Positions 52,302-62,178 of a stretch of DNA of 64,000 nucleotides are shown here, piece after piece. Under the pieces are notes generated by a model, which was given only the letters and a program-made list of their open reading frames with translations, made no database searches and was not told the origin of the DNA. The number at the start of each line of letters is the position of its first letter. Within the stretch, counting starts at the first letter, position 1. The DNA is taken from assembly GCA_938045585.1 (NCBI GenBank), contig CALIAU010000011.1, positions 62,001 to 126,000 of the forward strand, read 5' to 3'. A program made the position numbers and the translations under genes. This DNA comes from an uncultured Saprospiraceae bacterium. GTDB lineage: Bacteria > Bacteroidota > Bacteroidia > Chitinophagales > Saprospiraceae.

Positions 52302-54239
52302 ATGAACGTACAGAAATTTTATCAAGAATGTAAAGAGCGTAAGGTATTAAGAAGCGTTTCCTTATTCGGTATTTTTTCCTGGATTTTAATACAGGTTCTA
52401 GCCACAACTGGTCCATACCTCGGAATACCAAAAGCCTTTGTCACGAGCTTGATTGCCTTACTATTATTTTTATTTCCCTTCGCAATTCTTATTCCTTGGC
52501 ATTTTAAGTTTGATTCGGACAATGATAATCTAAAACTTACAAGAAGAGATAAAAGCAAGAAAAAGCCTTTGCATTATCTGCTAGCTGGTGGCTTATTCCT
52601 TAGTTCCGGCTTGCTTGCATATAAGATTTTGTCAAATCGAAATTCAATTGATGAGAACCAAAATGTGGAAACATCATTGCCTCTCGAAAATAGCTTAGCT
52701 GTCTTTGAGTTTGAAAATAATACGGGAATTGATTCCTTAGATGTGATAGGGAAGATGGCTTCTGATTTGATAGCATACAAAATCAATGAAAATGAATTTG
52801 CAAACACCTTAAATTATCAGGACCTTTTACACCACAGAAAGGGGAGTGCGGGTGCAAATTATGATCAAGCGATTTTGTTCGAAAAGTTTGCCAATGTATT
52901 GCATGGCGCTTTTTATCTGGAGGGAGAGTCTCTCATGTTTATTTCCCATATAAAGCAAGCAGGAAGTACTAAGCAAAATTCCTTTCCACTAGTTCGTTGT
53001 GATGCGAAGAGACCCATGGATGGGATTGCTGCCATGTCCAGCCAGATTCTAAGCTTTCTCCTGAGTAAGGATAAGAATTTGAACTTTGAAAACAAGCCTC
53101 CAGAATTTGAAGCATACAAAGAATACATTAAAGCTCTGGATCACTATACCGATCATGCTGAGGCAATTGGATATTTAGAAAATGCGATTCAGATAGATAC
53201 CAATTTCACCAGCGCAAAAATATTTCTTATCAACAAGTACTACAACCGAGGAATGTATGCACCCTTAGATAGTCTGCTGAAAGTCTTGCAATATGATCTT
53301 ACAAAATTGACAAAAAGAGAACGAAATCTTATTAAGCATTACCAGGCATGTCGTGATGGGAAAAATAGAATAGCCTATACCTACTTTAAGGATGAATACA
53401 ATTATCTGCAACAGGACCCTTTTAAAAATATCAGTATGATGGTACTTGCATTAGAATTTGTAAATAAGCCAGAAGAAGTAAAAGAAGTCTTCCGTGATTT
53501 AAAAACAGCGGAGTCGGATTATAAATCCAATCCCTATCTACTTAGCCGACTGGAACTCTTTGCTAGAGCAGATATACGACTTGGAAATTATAATCAAGCG
53601 ATAGTAGAATTAGAACCCGCTTTAGAGTATAGTTATACGAGAAGGACACGCGAGATACTTATCAGAGCCTATACGCTTCAAAATAATCCTGCCCGTGTCA
53701 AAAAGCTTATTGAATTTGCTAGAGAAGAACCACTCGATAAAGACTGGCGCTACCTGTATTATTTTGCAGGTAGAGAGGCCCTACTTAAGGAGGATAAACA
53801 TTTAGCAAACGAGTATCTAGATGCTGCTATTGAGGTCTATAGTAAAGCGCCTATCAGTGCAAAAATGTTAAGTAGGTGCTACCTCTTAAAAGATGACCTG
53901 AATAAGGCAAAACAAGGATTTGAGTCCATTATTCAGAATAGGCCTACTGACTATTTTTCAATTGCAAAATTGATGCAGATTCATCATGCGCAGGGAAATA
54001 TGAACGAGCTAGAAAAACTTAAAGAAAGAATCCAAAAACAGAATGGGACTGATTCTGCATATTATAATTATTATTTAGCACAGATCTTCGCGCAGATAGA
54101 TAAAAAGCAGGCCATGGATTACTTAGAGGAATCCATTTTGAATGGCAAACGTTTTGATTTCTATAGCTTCCGTTATGATCCGTATTTTAAAGATTTATTT
54201 TCAGAAGCCAGATTTCAAGAAATAGTAGCGTTTAAGTAA
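52302..54239 (+). CDS. Membrane-anchored TPR protein
   Basis: 645 residues. The N-terminal FYQECKERKVLRSVSLFGIFSWILIQV is the typical start of a large family of TPR proteins linked to adenylate cyclase and CadC-like regulators. A second hydrophobic pair (FVTSLIALLLFLFPFAILIPWHF) and a TM at ~95-112 precede a TolB-like region (LAVFEFENNTGIDSLDVIG). TPR repeats follow from ~270 to the end. No output domain (kinase, cyclase, HTH) is present. Function is unknown; it may be a scaffold or sensor. Confidence 0.85.
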   Translation: MNVQKFYQECKERKVLRSVSLFGIFSWILIQVLATTGPYLGIPKAFVTSLIALLLFLFPFAILIPWHFKFDSDNDNLKLTRRDKSKKKPLHYLLAGGLFLSSGLLAYKILSNRNSIDENQNVETSLPLENSLAVFEFENNTGIDSLDVIGKMASDLIAYKINENEFANTLNYQDLLHHRKGSAGANYDQAILFEKFANVLHGAFYLEGESLMFISHIKQAGSTKQNSFPLVRCDAKRPMDGIAAMSSQILSFLLSKDKNLNFENKPPEFEAYKEYIKALDHYTDHAEAIGYLENAIQIDTNFTSAKIFLINKYYNRGMYAPLDSLLKVLQYDLTKLTKRERNLIKHYQACRDGKNRIAYTYFKDEYNYLQQDPFKNISMMVLALEFVNKPEEVKEVFRDLKTAESDYKSNPYLLSRLELFARADIRLGNYNQAIVELEPALEYSYTRRTREILIRAYTLQNNPARVKKLIEFAREEPLDKDWRYLYYFAGREALLKEDKHLANEYLDAAIEVYSKAPISAKMLSRCYLLKDDLNKAKQGFESIIQNRPTDYFSIAKLMQIHHAQGNMNELEKLKERIQKQNGTDSAYYNYYLAQIFAQIDKKQAMDYLEESILNGKRFDFYSFRYDPYFKDLFSEARFQEIVAFK

Positions 54240-54406
54240 ACTTTACTTCTACCTCTTTAATATATAATCCTACAACAAAAATATACTTCATATAAACTGT
54301 GAAAATGTATCCAATGCCTTTTTAAAATCTCTCTTTTTTCTTTTCTGAGTTTCACATTTTATTACGGTCCCTAGAAGTACTATGCGCATTCTTAGTTAAA
54401 GCCACC

Positions 54407-54521
54407 GCGTGAGTGGTCTGGAATATGCCCGTAGGGCAGTCCTGTAAGGACCGTACGCATGTAAAGTATGGAAGGGCACGACCTGTACCTGAGCCTTTGG
54501 CGAGGATAAAAGGGCACGCCC
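54407..54521 (-). repeat. GGGCGTGCC-family structured intergenic element, copy E
   Basis: On the minus strand it begins TTTT-GGGCGTGCCC at 54521 and ends CCACTCACGCGG at about 54405-54411. Inside are hairpin 1 (CCT.GCC-AAA-GGC..AGG), GGTCGTG, and hairpins GGTCC/GGACT and GCCC-TAC-GGGC. It lies in the 379-bp gap 54240-54618, which has no gene and no other clear element. Confidence 0.82.
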
Positions 54522-54618
54522 AAAATTTTATTATAAAACTAATAGATAGTCTCTATTGTATTGCAAAACAAGTGAGAGCCAGACATAAGAATATCTTGGA
54601 ATAGTTTATTTTTACAAG

Positions 54619-56010
54619 ATGAATGCAGTACAAGATAATATCCAAGCAAATAAAGAACGATATCTAGAGGAACTCTTAGAACTTCTGAAAATTCCTTCCA
54701 TAAGTGCAGACTCAGCCTATGCAGGTGATGTGCGTAAAACAGCAGAATACTTGGCAGAAAAACTGAAGTCTGCTGGAGCGGAACATGTGAAGATATATGA
54801 TACGGCAGGACACCCCGTTCTGTATGGAGACAAAATAATAGGAGATGACCTACCTACCATACTTGTCTATGGTCATTACGATGTGCAACCACCTGATCCG
54901 CTAGATCTATGGGATTCACCACCATTTGAGCCCGTTATTAAGAAGACGGATAGACATCCGGAGGGCGCTATTTATGCCAGAGGTGCCTGCGATGATAAGG
55001 GACAGATGTATATGCATTTTAAGGCCTTTGAAGCGATGATGCAAACGGATTCCTTACCCTGCAATGTCAAGTTTATGTTAGAAGGGGAAGAGGAAATAGG
55101 ATCGGCGAACTTGGAAACCTTTTGTAGAGAATATGCGGACATGCTAGCCTGTGATGTGGTCTTGTTATCAGACACCTCTGTAATTGCAAATGATACGCCT
55201 TCTATTACAACGGGTTTACGTGGCCTATCCTACTTGGAGGTAGAGGTGGTAGGTGCCAATAAAGATTTGCACTCAGGAGTATATGGAGGAGCAGTAGCAA
55301 ACCCATTGAACATCCTTAGTAAGATGATTGCGCGTATGAAGGATGAAAACAACAGAATTACGATACCTGGTTTTTATGATGATGTGGAAGTGGTATCTGA
55401 TGCTGAGCGTACGGAGATGAATAAGGCACCCTTTGACTTAAACGAGTACAAGCAATTTTTAGATATAGATGAAATAGAAGGAGAGGATGGCTACACAACT
55501 TTGGAGCGTACATCCATACGTCCTACCTTGGATGTAAATGGTATGTGGGGTGGTTATATAGGAGAAGGAGCCAAGACGGTTTTGCCATCCAAGGCGGAGG
55601 CTAAAATTAGCATGCGCTTAGTTCCTAATCAAGATCCAGAAAAAATTACGCAGCTGTTTACGGAGTACTTTAATAGCCTGGCACCAGCAAGTGTAAAAGT
55701 GAAAGTGAAACCGCATCATGGTGGCTATCCAGCTGTTACGCCTACAGACACTTTGGAGTATAAAGCGGCGCATATGGCGATGGAGAAAACCTACGGTAAG
55801 GCACCTATTCCTCAAAGATCAGGAGGTAGTATCCCTATTGTTTCCATGTTTGAAGATGTGTTTAAGGTAAAATCAGTTTTGCTAGGATTTGGTTTGGCAA
55901 CAGATGATATCCATTCACCTAATGAACACTATGGCTTATTTAATTTTTACAAGGGCATAGAAACGATTCCATATTTTTATAAATATTATGCTGAATTAAA
56001 AGCGAAGTAG
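54619..56010 (+). CDS. M20 family dipeptidase
   Basis: 463 residues, cytoplasmic. Metal and catalytic motifs of the M20 family: VYGHYDVQPPDP (His, Asp), the ARGACDDKGQ region, the general base in EGEEEIGSAN, and a C-terminal His (DDIHSPNEHYGL). The length and the CNDP/PepV-like order fit a carnosinase-like dipeptidase. Likely role in peptide use. A 34-base gap separates it from the lipoprotein gene. Confidence 0.94.
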   Translation: MNAVQDNIQANKERYLEELLELLKIPSISADSAYAGDVRKTAEYLAEKLKSAGAEHVKIYDTAGHPVLYGDKIIGDDLPTILVYGHYDVQPPDPLDLWDSPPFEPVIKKTDRHPEGAIYARGACDDKGQMYMHFKAFEAMMQTDSLPCNVKFMLEGEEEIGSANLETFCREYADMLACDVVLLSDTSVIANDTPSITTGLRGLSYLEVEVVGANKDLHSGVYGGAVANPLNILSKMIARMKDENNRITIPGFYDDVEVVSDAERTEMNKAPFDLNEYKQFLDIDEIEGEDGYTTLERTSIRPTLDVNGMWGGYIGEGAKTVLPSKAEAKISMRLVPNQDPEKITQLFTEYFNSLAPASVKVKVKPHHGGYPAVTPTDTLEYKAAHMAMEKTYGKAPIPQRSGGSIPIVSMFEDVFKVKSVLLGFGLATDDIHSPNEHYGLFNFYKGIETIPYFYKYYAELKAK

Positions 56011-56044
56011 GTTTAATGAATTTATTAATTGTAACTGTGCAACT

Positions 56045-56494
56045 ATGCGAAAACATTTAATTCTAAGTCTTCTTATAACTGTAGTTTTTTTAGGATGTGG
56101 CGAGGATGAGCCAAGTGAGTTCTTCTTTAGGGGTGAATTGGATGGAGTAGAAATAAGTACCGAACGATCAATTGGAAATAGACCAGCAGATACCAATTTA
56201 GAATACATAATTGCGGCTCAAATCATTATTGACGAAATTGGATTAATCTCTATCAATTTTCCAGAATTACCAAATGAAGGAAGTTATACTGCCAAAGATG
56301 ATGGTATCGTTTTTATTATAGCCGAAGGGGAGGATCTTTGGACGACCAGTTTTACAAAGGAAGTAGGGACGGTTGAGATAACAGAAAATAATTCAGAATA
56401 TATCGAAGGAAGCTGTTCTTTTGAAGTAGAGCATCTCATGCTTGGTACGAAGCGCGTTTTTACAAATGGGAGCTTCAGAGCTCAGAAAATCTAG
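56045..56494 (+). CDS. Small predicted lipoprotein
   Basis: 149 residues with lipobox VVFLGCG (Cys ~19). The mature part is beta-rich: FFFRGELDGVEIS, SINFPELPNEGSYTAKDDG and EGSCSFEVEHLMLG. This is the pattern of DUF6252-like Bacteroidota lipoproteins, not firmly identified. Function is unknown. It is 34 bases downstream of the dipeptidase, probably in the same transcript. Confidence 0.75.
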   Translation: MRKHLILSLLITVVFLGCGEDEPSEFFFRGELDGVEISTERSIGNRPADTNLEYIIAAQIIIDEIGLISINFPELPNEGSYTAKDDGIVFIIAEGEDLWTTSFTKEVGTVEITENNSEYIEGSCSFEVEHLMLGTKRVFTNGSFRAQKI

Positions 56495-56625
56495 AATTAT
56501 TCGTGATATTCCTCAATAATTCTTAGTAATACGTTAAAAGAAGCACAATTCTATCTCAATTCAGAACGGTTTAGATTACATTCGCGTTTCAAAACGGAGA
56601 TTGTTCCGAAGTAAATTTTAGAAAA

Positions 56626-57276
56626 ATGAAAAAAATTCTTTTTGCCGCATTGGCACTCATCATTACAACACAAACAATGACAGGACAAGACAATGATACT
56701 ATGAGCTACAGCTTAGGTGTTATAGTAGCTCAAAATCTTAAAAAACAAGGTATTACAGATATAAGTGGAGATCGTTTTGCGAAGGCTATCCAAGATGTTC
56801 TTACTGGAGCTGATTTAGAAGTCTCTTTTGAAGATGCAGATAGAATATTTGCAGAGTATTCCCAAAAGAAACAAGAAATGGCACATGCAGGAAATAAAAC
56901 AGCTGGCGAAGAATTTCTAGCGGCTAATAAAACCAAGGCGGGTGTATCTACAACGGCAAGTGGTTTACAGTATGAGGTAATCACAGAAGGCACAGGTGCA
57001 AAGCCTAGCTTAACAGATAAGGTAAATGTACATTACCATGGTACACTTATTACAGGAGAAACCTTTGATAGTAGTGTGGACAGAGGAGAGCCTATCTCTT
57101 TTCCATTAAACGGAGTAATCGTAGGATGGCAAGAGGGTCTTCAACTTATGACAGTGGGTTCTAAGTATAAATTCTTTATACCCTACAATCTAGCCTATGG
57201 GGAACGCGCAGCTGGGCCTACAATTAAGCCTTTTTCAGCTCTAGTGTTTGAAGTAGAGCTATTAGGTATTGAATAA
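56626..57276 (+). CDS. FKBP-type peptidyl-prolyl cis-trans isomerase, exported
   Basis: 216 residues with a signal peptide (LALIITTQTMTGQ). The N-terminal FKBP-dimerisation domain (MSYSLGVIVAQNLKKQGI...) is joined by a helix to a C-terminal FKBP domain: VNVHYHGTLITGETFDSS, GVIVGWQEGLQLM, FFIPYNLAYGERA. It is a periplasmic folding helper of the FkpA/Mip type. A terminator (57294-57323) follows. Confidence 0.94.
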   Translation: MKKILFAALALIITTQTMTGQDNDTMSYSLGVIVAQNLKKQGITDISGDRFAKAIQDVLTGADLEVSFEDADRIFAEYSQKKQEMAHAGNKTAGEEFLAANKTKAGVSTTASGLQYEVITEGTGAKPSLTDKVNVHYHGTLITGETFDSSVDRGEPISFPLNGVIVGWQEGLQLMTVGSKYKFFIPYNLAYGERAAGPTIKPFSALVFEVELLGIE

Positions 57277-57293
57277 GAAATTCTAAATTTATG

Positions 57294-57323
57294 AATAGCT
57301 ATGTGCGCAAGTGCATAGCTATT
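57294..57323 (+). terminator. Rho-independent terminator between the FKBP gene and trmD
   Basis: 10-bp stem AATAGCTATG/CATAGCTATT (57294-57303 with 57314-57323), followed by TCTTTTTA. It lies 18 bp past the FKBP stop. Confidence 0.75.
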
Positions 57324-57343
57324 TCTTTTTATAGCTTCCTATT

Positions 57344-58024
57344 ATGCAAATTGATATCATCACTGTATTACCTGAACTATTGGAAAGTCCTTTGAATCAT
57401 AGTATTATGCAAAGGGCAAAAGATAGGGGCTTGCTAGAGGTGAACCTTATTAATCTTAGGGACTATGGCAAGGGTAAACATAAACAGGTAGATGATTATC
57501 AATATGGTGGTGGAGCAGGCATGCTCATGACAGTAGAGCCTTTGGATAATTGTATTGAAGATTTAAAATCTCAAAGAGACTACCAAGAGATTATATTTTT
57601 AACACCAGATGGCACTCCATATAATCAAGCTACTGCAAACAAACTTTCACTGCAAAAGAATTTATTGCTTATCTGTGGACATTACAAAGGCATTGATCAA
57701 CGTATCCGAGACATGCACTGCACTATGGAGATTTCTATTGGTGATTATGTTCTTTCAGGCGGTGAATTAGCAGCTGCGGTGCTTGTAGATTCTATCGGTC
57801 GTCTATTACCTGGAGTCTTAAATGATGGCACCTCTGCATTGACGGATACATTCCAAGATAACTTGTTAGCACCACCAATCTATTCGAGACCTGCGGAATA
57901 CAAGGGGCACAAGGTACCTGATGTCTTATTAAGCGGGCATGATGCGAAGATCGAAGAATGGCGACTAGAACAGGCCCAAGAAAAAACAAATCGCCTGCGC
58001 CCAGATTTGAACACAGACGATTAG
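57344..58024 (+). CDS. trmD: tRNA (guanine(37)-N1)-methyltransferase
   Basis: 226 residues. SPOUT-type knot motifs: [14 protein letters not shown] and [37 protein letters not shown] carries the AdoMet/guanine loop and Asp. It methylates G37 of tRNAs to hold the reading frame. Homologues lie in an rpsP-rimM-trmD-rplS operon in many bacteria; here it stands alone, as is common in Bacteroidota. Confidence 0.96.
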   Translation: MQIDIITVLPELLESPLNHSIMQRAKDRGLLEVNLINLRDYGKGKHKQVDDYQYGGGAGMLMTVEPLDNCIEDLKSQRDYQEIIFLTPDGTPYNQATANKLSLQKNLLLICGHYKGIDQRIRDMHCTMEISIGDYVLSGGELAAAVLVDSIGRLLPGVLNDGTSALTDTFQDNLLAPPIYSRPAEYKGHKVPDVLLSGHDAKIEEWRLEQAQEKTNRLRPDLNTDD

Positions 58025-58031
58025 TCTTATT

Positions 58032-58232
58032 TTATTTTCTAGAGCGTTGCCATTTCCTATAAAAGTCTAATAGGAAGGAGCCTCCCACAAGGAGATACAA
58101 GGCACCGAATGCGTAGTTATTTAAACTAATACCAAATACATTGTAAGCAGTATCTGGATTTACCAGTGCCGAAGCACCTCTACCTCCAAAGTAAAATCCT
58201 GCAAGTAGCCATAAGTAATCAACTGGTCTCAT
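58032..58232 (-). CDS. Small two-helix membrane protein
   Basis: 66 residues with two hydrophobic segments (YLWLLAGFYFGGRGASALV and YAFGALYLLVGGSFLLDFY) and a basic C-terminus. It is convergent with trmD (7 bases) and 22 bases downstream of the metalloprotease gene stop, so probably its operon partner. The family is not recognised. Confidence 0.65.
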   Translation of the reverse strand: MRPVDYLWLLAGFYFGGRGASALVNPDTAYNVFGISLNNYAFGALYLLVGGSFLLDFYRKWQRSRK

Positions 58233-58254
58233 ATTATTTGTTTAGTATATAATG

Positions 58255-60648
58255 TTATTTACCTTCTAATAATTGATTTGCTCTATAATGAATATAAGAT
58301 AATTGTGATTTTGCAACATCCGATCCTTTTGCTTTTTTAGTCTTATCTACAATATCCGCTAAGGTTGCACGTGCAAAGACAGCAATATCTGACATGATGA
58401 TTTCCTTGTCTTCACTGTTTACTAATTCACCTAACTTTTCTACATAGCTACGCTGTAAGTTACGAATGTATGGATCTTCAAGATTTTGATTCTTTGAGAA
58501 GATACTCCTATTCGTGTCAGAGAATAATCTAGACAGGGGATAGGCATTCCCTCCATTCGTGACCTCATTTTCTACCATGCGCTGCATTCTATCTTTATTA
58601 AATAGAGACCGGAACACAAATTCTTGTAAGCCACCCAATCTATCCATGTAAGCACCTGGTGTAATTCTACTTAGAATTTCTTTGTCATTTAACCAAGTAG
58701 GCGTATTAAATACGTACGAATTCAGAAATGACATGGCTCTTCGCTGTTTATTAGAACTAGCATAGGTGTAGGTAGCTTCGTTTTGATCATAGGTCTTATA
58801 CACTTCTCGTACACCTCCTATGTTTGCAATCACATGTCCCATATATCGTCTATATTGTCCAATGACCTGACCATACAACTCGTCGAGATTCTCAAAACTC
58901 TTTCCTTCCTCTGCGGTCCATTCAATAAGATTTGGAACGAGTCGTTGTAGGTTTTTAATTCCAAATTCACTCGCACGCATGGAGTCATCTCCAATGTCTT
59001 CAGTTTGTGAGGTATGATCTGGTGGTAAGCCTCGTTGTCTACCGTAGCGGTAAAGAGGATCATCCGCATGTTGTTTTACCCATGCGTTTAATTTTTTCTT
59101 TTCCTCCGCTTCTGAACGCGCATTTGGGAAGTAGCTATAACCGTATTTTATAGACCAATCATCATAGGTACCTATGTCTGGCATGAGTCCTACGTCACCA
59201 TCCTCTGGCTGTGCTACATAATTAAATCGTGCGTAGTCCATTATGGAAGGCGCTGTTCCCATTTTTTTGGTGAAGGTAACAGATCGCAATGAATCTACAG
59301 GGTAGGCTACAGAGGCTCCCATATTATGTGGTAAGCCAAGTGTATGTCCCACCTCATGAGCAGATACAAAGCGAATAAGTCGGCCCATGACCTCTTCTTT
59401 AAATTTAGGAGTTCTTGCTTCCGGATTAATTGCTGCTGTTTGTATAAAGAACCAATTACGTAGGAGGTTCATTACGTTGTGATACCATATAATATCTGAT
59501 TCTAAGATTTCTCCAGTACGTGGATCATGTACATGCGGCCCCATTGCATTTTGTATGTCTGTACTTACATAGCGAATTACAGAATAACGCACATCCTCTG
59601 GAGACCAATCAGGATCCTCTTCTTTAGTTGGTGCATCTTTGGCCATAATAGCATTCTTAAAGCCAATTTTCTCAAAGGCTTTCTGCCAATCGTTTACTCC
59701 CTGTTTTAGATAGGGAACCCACTTGTCTGGAGTAGCCGGGTCAATGTAATAAATGATAGGCTTGACAGGTTCGCTTAACTCTCCGCGAGCAAATGCTGCT
59801 TCATCTTTTGGCTCTAATTTCCATCGCGTGATGTATCTCTTTGAAGCAGCCTTTTGTTCGTCCGCACTATAGTCCGTTTGTCGAATGCTGAAATATCCTA
59901 CCCGGTTGTCATATTCTCTTTTACGCATAGGGACCTCTGGAAGCATAATAATGGACTGTGCTAATTCCACAGACATTGTTTCTGTGATTTGATTATCGGG
60001 TAGTTTTTCACCGCCCTTATACGTTACTACATGTCTTACCTCTAAGTTTTCAGGAAAGCTCTTTACCTGTGAGATAAAACTTCTATCGGAGTCCACTCCC
60101 TTGATGCCAAAGTTCTTTTTCTGGTTGGCATTCACGGCACTAATCATGGGAATATCAGAGGTGAAGAACTTATCAATTTTAATCACATAAGAATCTTTAT
60201 TCTGTCCTTCCACTTCTATGTCAAAGGCATGAATTACTGGTTCAAAATTGTTATTCTTTACTGATTCATAGATGGGATCTTCGAAGCTTGCTACGCTGTT
60301 GTAAGAGACCGAACGTAAGAGAATTTTCTTTCCTTGCTTTTGCCAACGGATCACTTGTTGGGGCTTTGATTTGACACCTGCACCTCCAAAATTCAATCCT
60401 TTTACGAATCCAGCAATGCGAGTAACGATTAACATTTCTTGATCTAAGATATCCTCACTTATTTCTAGATAGTTAGTGCCCTCTACTTCATGATGTGTAA
60501 TTATTCCAGTCGAGCTATTGGCCTTATCTGTAATAATTTCAGAATAGCTTTTCTCTTTTTTCTCTTTGTCTCCTTTTTTGTCTTGTGCTTCTAGTTGAAA
60601 AGCTGGGAAGAGAAAGAGAATGAGAGTAAATAGTAGTAAATTTTTCAT
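58255..60648 (-). CDS. Zinc-dependent metalloprotease (DUF5117/DUF4953 family), exported
   Basis: 797 residues with a signal peptide (FLFPAFQLEAQ). The N-terminal DUF5118/5117 region (YLEISEDILDQEMLIVTRIAGF; RWQKQGKKILLR) precedes a metzincin-like catalytic domain with the extended zinc motif SAHEVGHTLGLPHNMGAS and a downstream Met-turn-like MDYARFNY. A large C-terminal helical part follows (LNSYVFNTPTWLNDKEIL). Substrates are unknown; related proteins are common in Bacteroidota and are secreted or periplasmic. Confidence 0.92.
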   Translation of the reverse strand: MKNLLLFTLILFLFPAFQLEAQDKKGDKEKKEKSYSEIITDKANSSTGIITHHEVEGTNYLEISEDILDQEMLIVTRIAGFVKGLNFGGAGVKSKPQQVIRWQKQGKKILLRSVSYNSVASFEDPIYESVKNNNFEPVIHAFDIEVEGQNKDSYVIKIDKFFTSDIPMISAVNANQKKNFGIKGVDSDRSFISQVKSFPENLEVRHVVTYKGGEKLPDNQITETMSVELAQSIIMLPEVPMRKREYDNRVGYFSIRQTDYSADEQKAASKRYITRWKLEPKDEAAFARGELSEPVKPIIYYIDPATPDKWVPYLKQGVNDWQKAFEKIGFKNAIMAKDAPTKEEDPDWSPEDVRYSVIRYVSTDIQNAMGPHVHDPRTGEILESDIIWYHNVMNLLRNWFFIQTAAINPEARTPKFKEEVMGRLIRFVSAHEVGHTLGLPHNMGASVAYPVDSLRSVTFTKKMGTAPSIMDYARFNYVAQPEDGDVGLMPDIGTYDDWSIKYGYSYFPNARSEAEEKKKLNAWVKQHADDPLYRYGRQRGLPPDHTSQTEDIGDDSMRASEFGIKNLQRLVPNLIEWTAEEGKSFENLDELYGQVIGQYRRYMGHVIANIGGVREVYKTYDQNEATYTYASSNKQRRAMSFLNSYVFNTPTWLNDKEILSRITPGAYMDRLGGLQEFVFRSLFNKDRMQRMVENEVTNGGNAYPLSRLFSDTNRSIFSKNQNLEDPYIRNLQRSYVEKLGELVNSEDKEIIMSDIAVFARATLADIVDKTKKAKGSDVAKSQLSYIHYRANQLLEGK

Positions 60649-60759
60649 TGGTCGTTATTTATACTCCTAAACTAGGATATTTTTTAAATAAAGTAGACTA
60701 ATAAAACTGGATTAAACGAGGAGAGTAAAAGATTATCGTGAAAAGAATCTAGAATAGCA

Positions 60760-61329
60760 TTAAAAGAATGCCAAATAGAGTCCGGCACCAATGAGGACAC
60801 CACCACAAAACTTCCTAATTCTATTGCTTTGTTCCTGGGTAGAAATAAGTTTGCCTATGAGCATGCCTGTAATACCTAAAAGCATTGTGCCCAGAGCATA
60901 ACCGCTTATGTATTTTAATGCAGTATTATTTACAGACATCTCTGCACCATGTGCATAACCATGTACAGCCCCAAAGAGGCCCAGTAAAAATGCAATAAGT
61001 GCTGCTGGAATTTTTACGTCTAATACAAGAAGAAAACCAACTGCAAATACTGAAAATAAAATGATATTCTCTATGAATGGAGTAGCCTCATTTCCAATGC
61101 CTAGCATACCTCCAAGAATCATTGCCACTAAAAATGAAAGGAAATATAGATACCATTTAGATCTAAAGTGCACAAAACTGAGAATGCCTATGCCGAGTAT
61201 TGCAACTGCATGATCATAACCAAATATGGGATGCGTAAATCCAGCCATGATGCCATCTCCATGACTTCCATGTGCTAGTAAGAGCTGCGGTACAAGAGCG
61301 AGAACAAAAATGACTAAATATTTATGCAT
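60760..61329 (-). CDS. HupE/UreJ family membrane protein
   Basis: 189 residues with a signal-like start and five to six TM helices. Family hallmarks: a His-rich N-terminus (AHGSHGDG), GFTHPIFGYDHAVAILGIG, and FGAVHGYAHGAEM in the fourth helix. Members carry nickel or cobalt across the membrane. No nickel enzyme gene lies in this window, so the metal partner is unknown. Confidence 0.93.
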   Translation of the reverse strand: MHKYLVIFVLALVPQLLLAHGSHGDGIMAGFTHPIFGYDHAVAILGIGILSFVHFRSKWYLYFLSFLVAMILGGMLGIGNEATPFIENIILFSVFAVGFLLVLDVKIPAALIAFLLGLFGAVHGYAHGAEMSVNNTALKYISGYALGTMLLGITGMLIGKLISTQEQSNRIRKFCGGVLIGAGLYLAFF

Positions 61330-61436
61330 AGCTAACTGATTACTTTGGCATAAATTAAGAAGTCTTATTCAAATCCAAATATGCATTTGATTCAATTGTC
61401 TGTGTGCGAACATTCTTTGTTTGAAAGTTTTCCTTT

Positions 61437-62153
61437 CTAAAGTCTCTTACGGACTGAGCTGATAATATCTACCAGCTGTTGCAGTGAATCAATAATGTAA
61501 TATTTGCCCTGAAAACTATGTCTGTCATACGATTCACCTGAACCTAAGGCTTCATAAGTAAATGTGATTTGATTTTCTGGTTTAAACGCTTCAAAGACTT
61601 CAGAAGAAGAATAGAGTGTGGAACCCAAAGCTTTAATGCCTGACTTCTCGCGCATAAGACCAAGTTCTATAATCATTCCACCTATAAAGTCGAGTTCTGC
61701 TAATAAATCTGTTCGCTGATTATCAAAGGCTTGGATATAGGTCTTTGCAAGTAACTGATACATGTCAGAATATTCTTTCTGCGCTAAAAATGGAATATGA
61801 CCCATGATGTCATGCCAGATGTCTGGTTCGTCACAGTATTCTAATTCAGCAGGTGTACGCACAAAACAGGTTAGGGGCATCTTGTAGTCTGCAATCATCC
61901 CATACCAGTCTCTTTGTTCAAGAATAAGATGTGCATCTGTTTGTATAAAAGTATACGCAGTAAATGGGGCAATAGACTCAGTTAGGTCTTGTGCCAGTGG
62001 CCGTTTGTCATTATCAATCCCAAGCTTGGCAAATCCAGATATCCACATAGATGAGATAGCATTCAGCGATTGCATGTCTTGAAAATGTGTTTCAAACAAG
62101 ACTTGCCAATTTCTATCATCTACTTTTGGGTCAAAAGAACGCTTCGCTTTCAA
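61437..62153 (-). CDS. Aromatic amino acid hydroxylase (phenylalanine 4-monooxygenase-like)
   Basis: 238 residues. The non-haem iron motif is clear: CDEPDIWHDIMGHIPFL (His114, His119) and Glu163 in GGMIIELGLM. FVRTPAELEY is the usual lead. It needs tetrahydrobiopterin and O2 to hydroxylate the ring of Phe (or Tyr/Trp); the substrate cannot be told for certain from the sequence. It begins 25 bases after the stop of the ArgE-like gene, so they probably share a transcript. Confidence 0.93.
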   Translation of the reverse strand: MKAKRSFDPKVDDRNWQVLFETHFQDMQSLNAISSMWISGFAKLGIDNDKRPLAQDLTESIAPFTAYTFIQTDAHLILEQRDWYGMIADYKMPLTCFVRTPAELEYCDEPDIWHDIMGHIPFLAQKEYSDMYQLLAKTYIQAFDNQRTDLLAELDFIGGMIIELGLMREKSGIKALGSTLYSSSEVFEAFKPENQITFTYEALGSGESYDRHSFQGKYYIIDSLQQLVDIISSVRKRL

Positions 62154-62178
62154 AATGCAAAATTGTTTTTTAGATTAT

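Noticed and set aside
54413-54604. Small plus-strand frame over intergenic element E
   Set aside because: It reads through the structured repeat, which explains its apparent openness.
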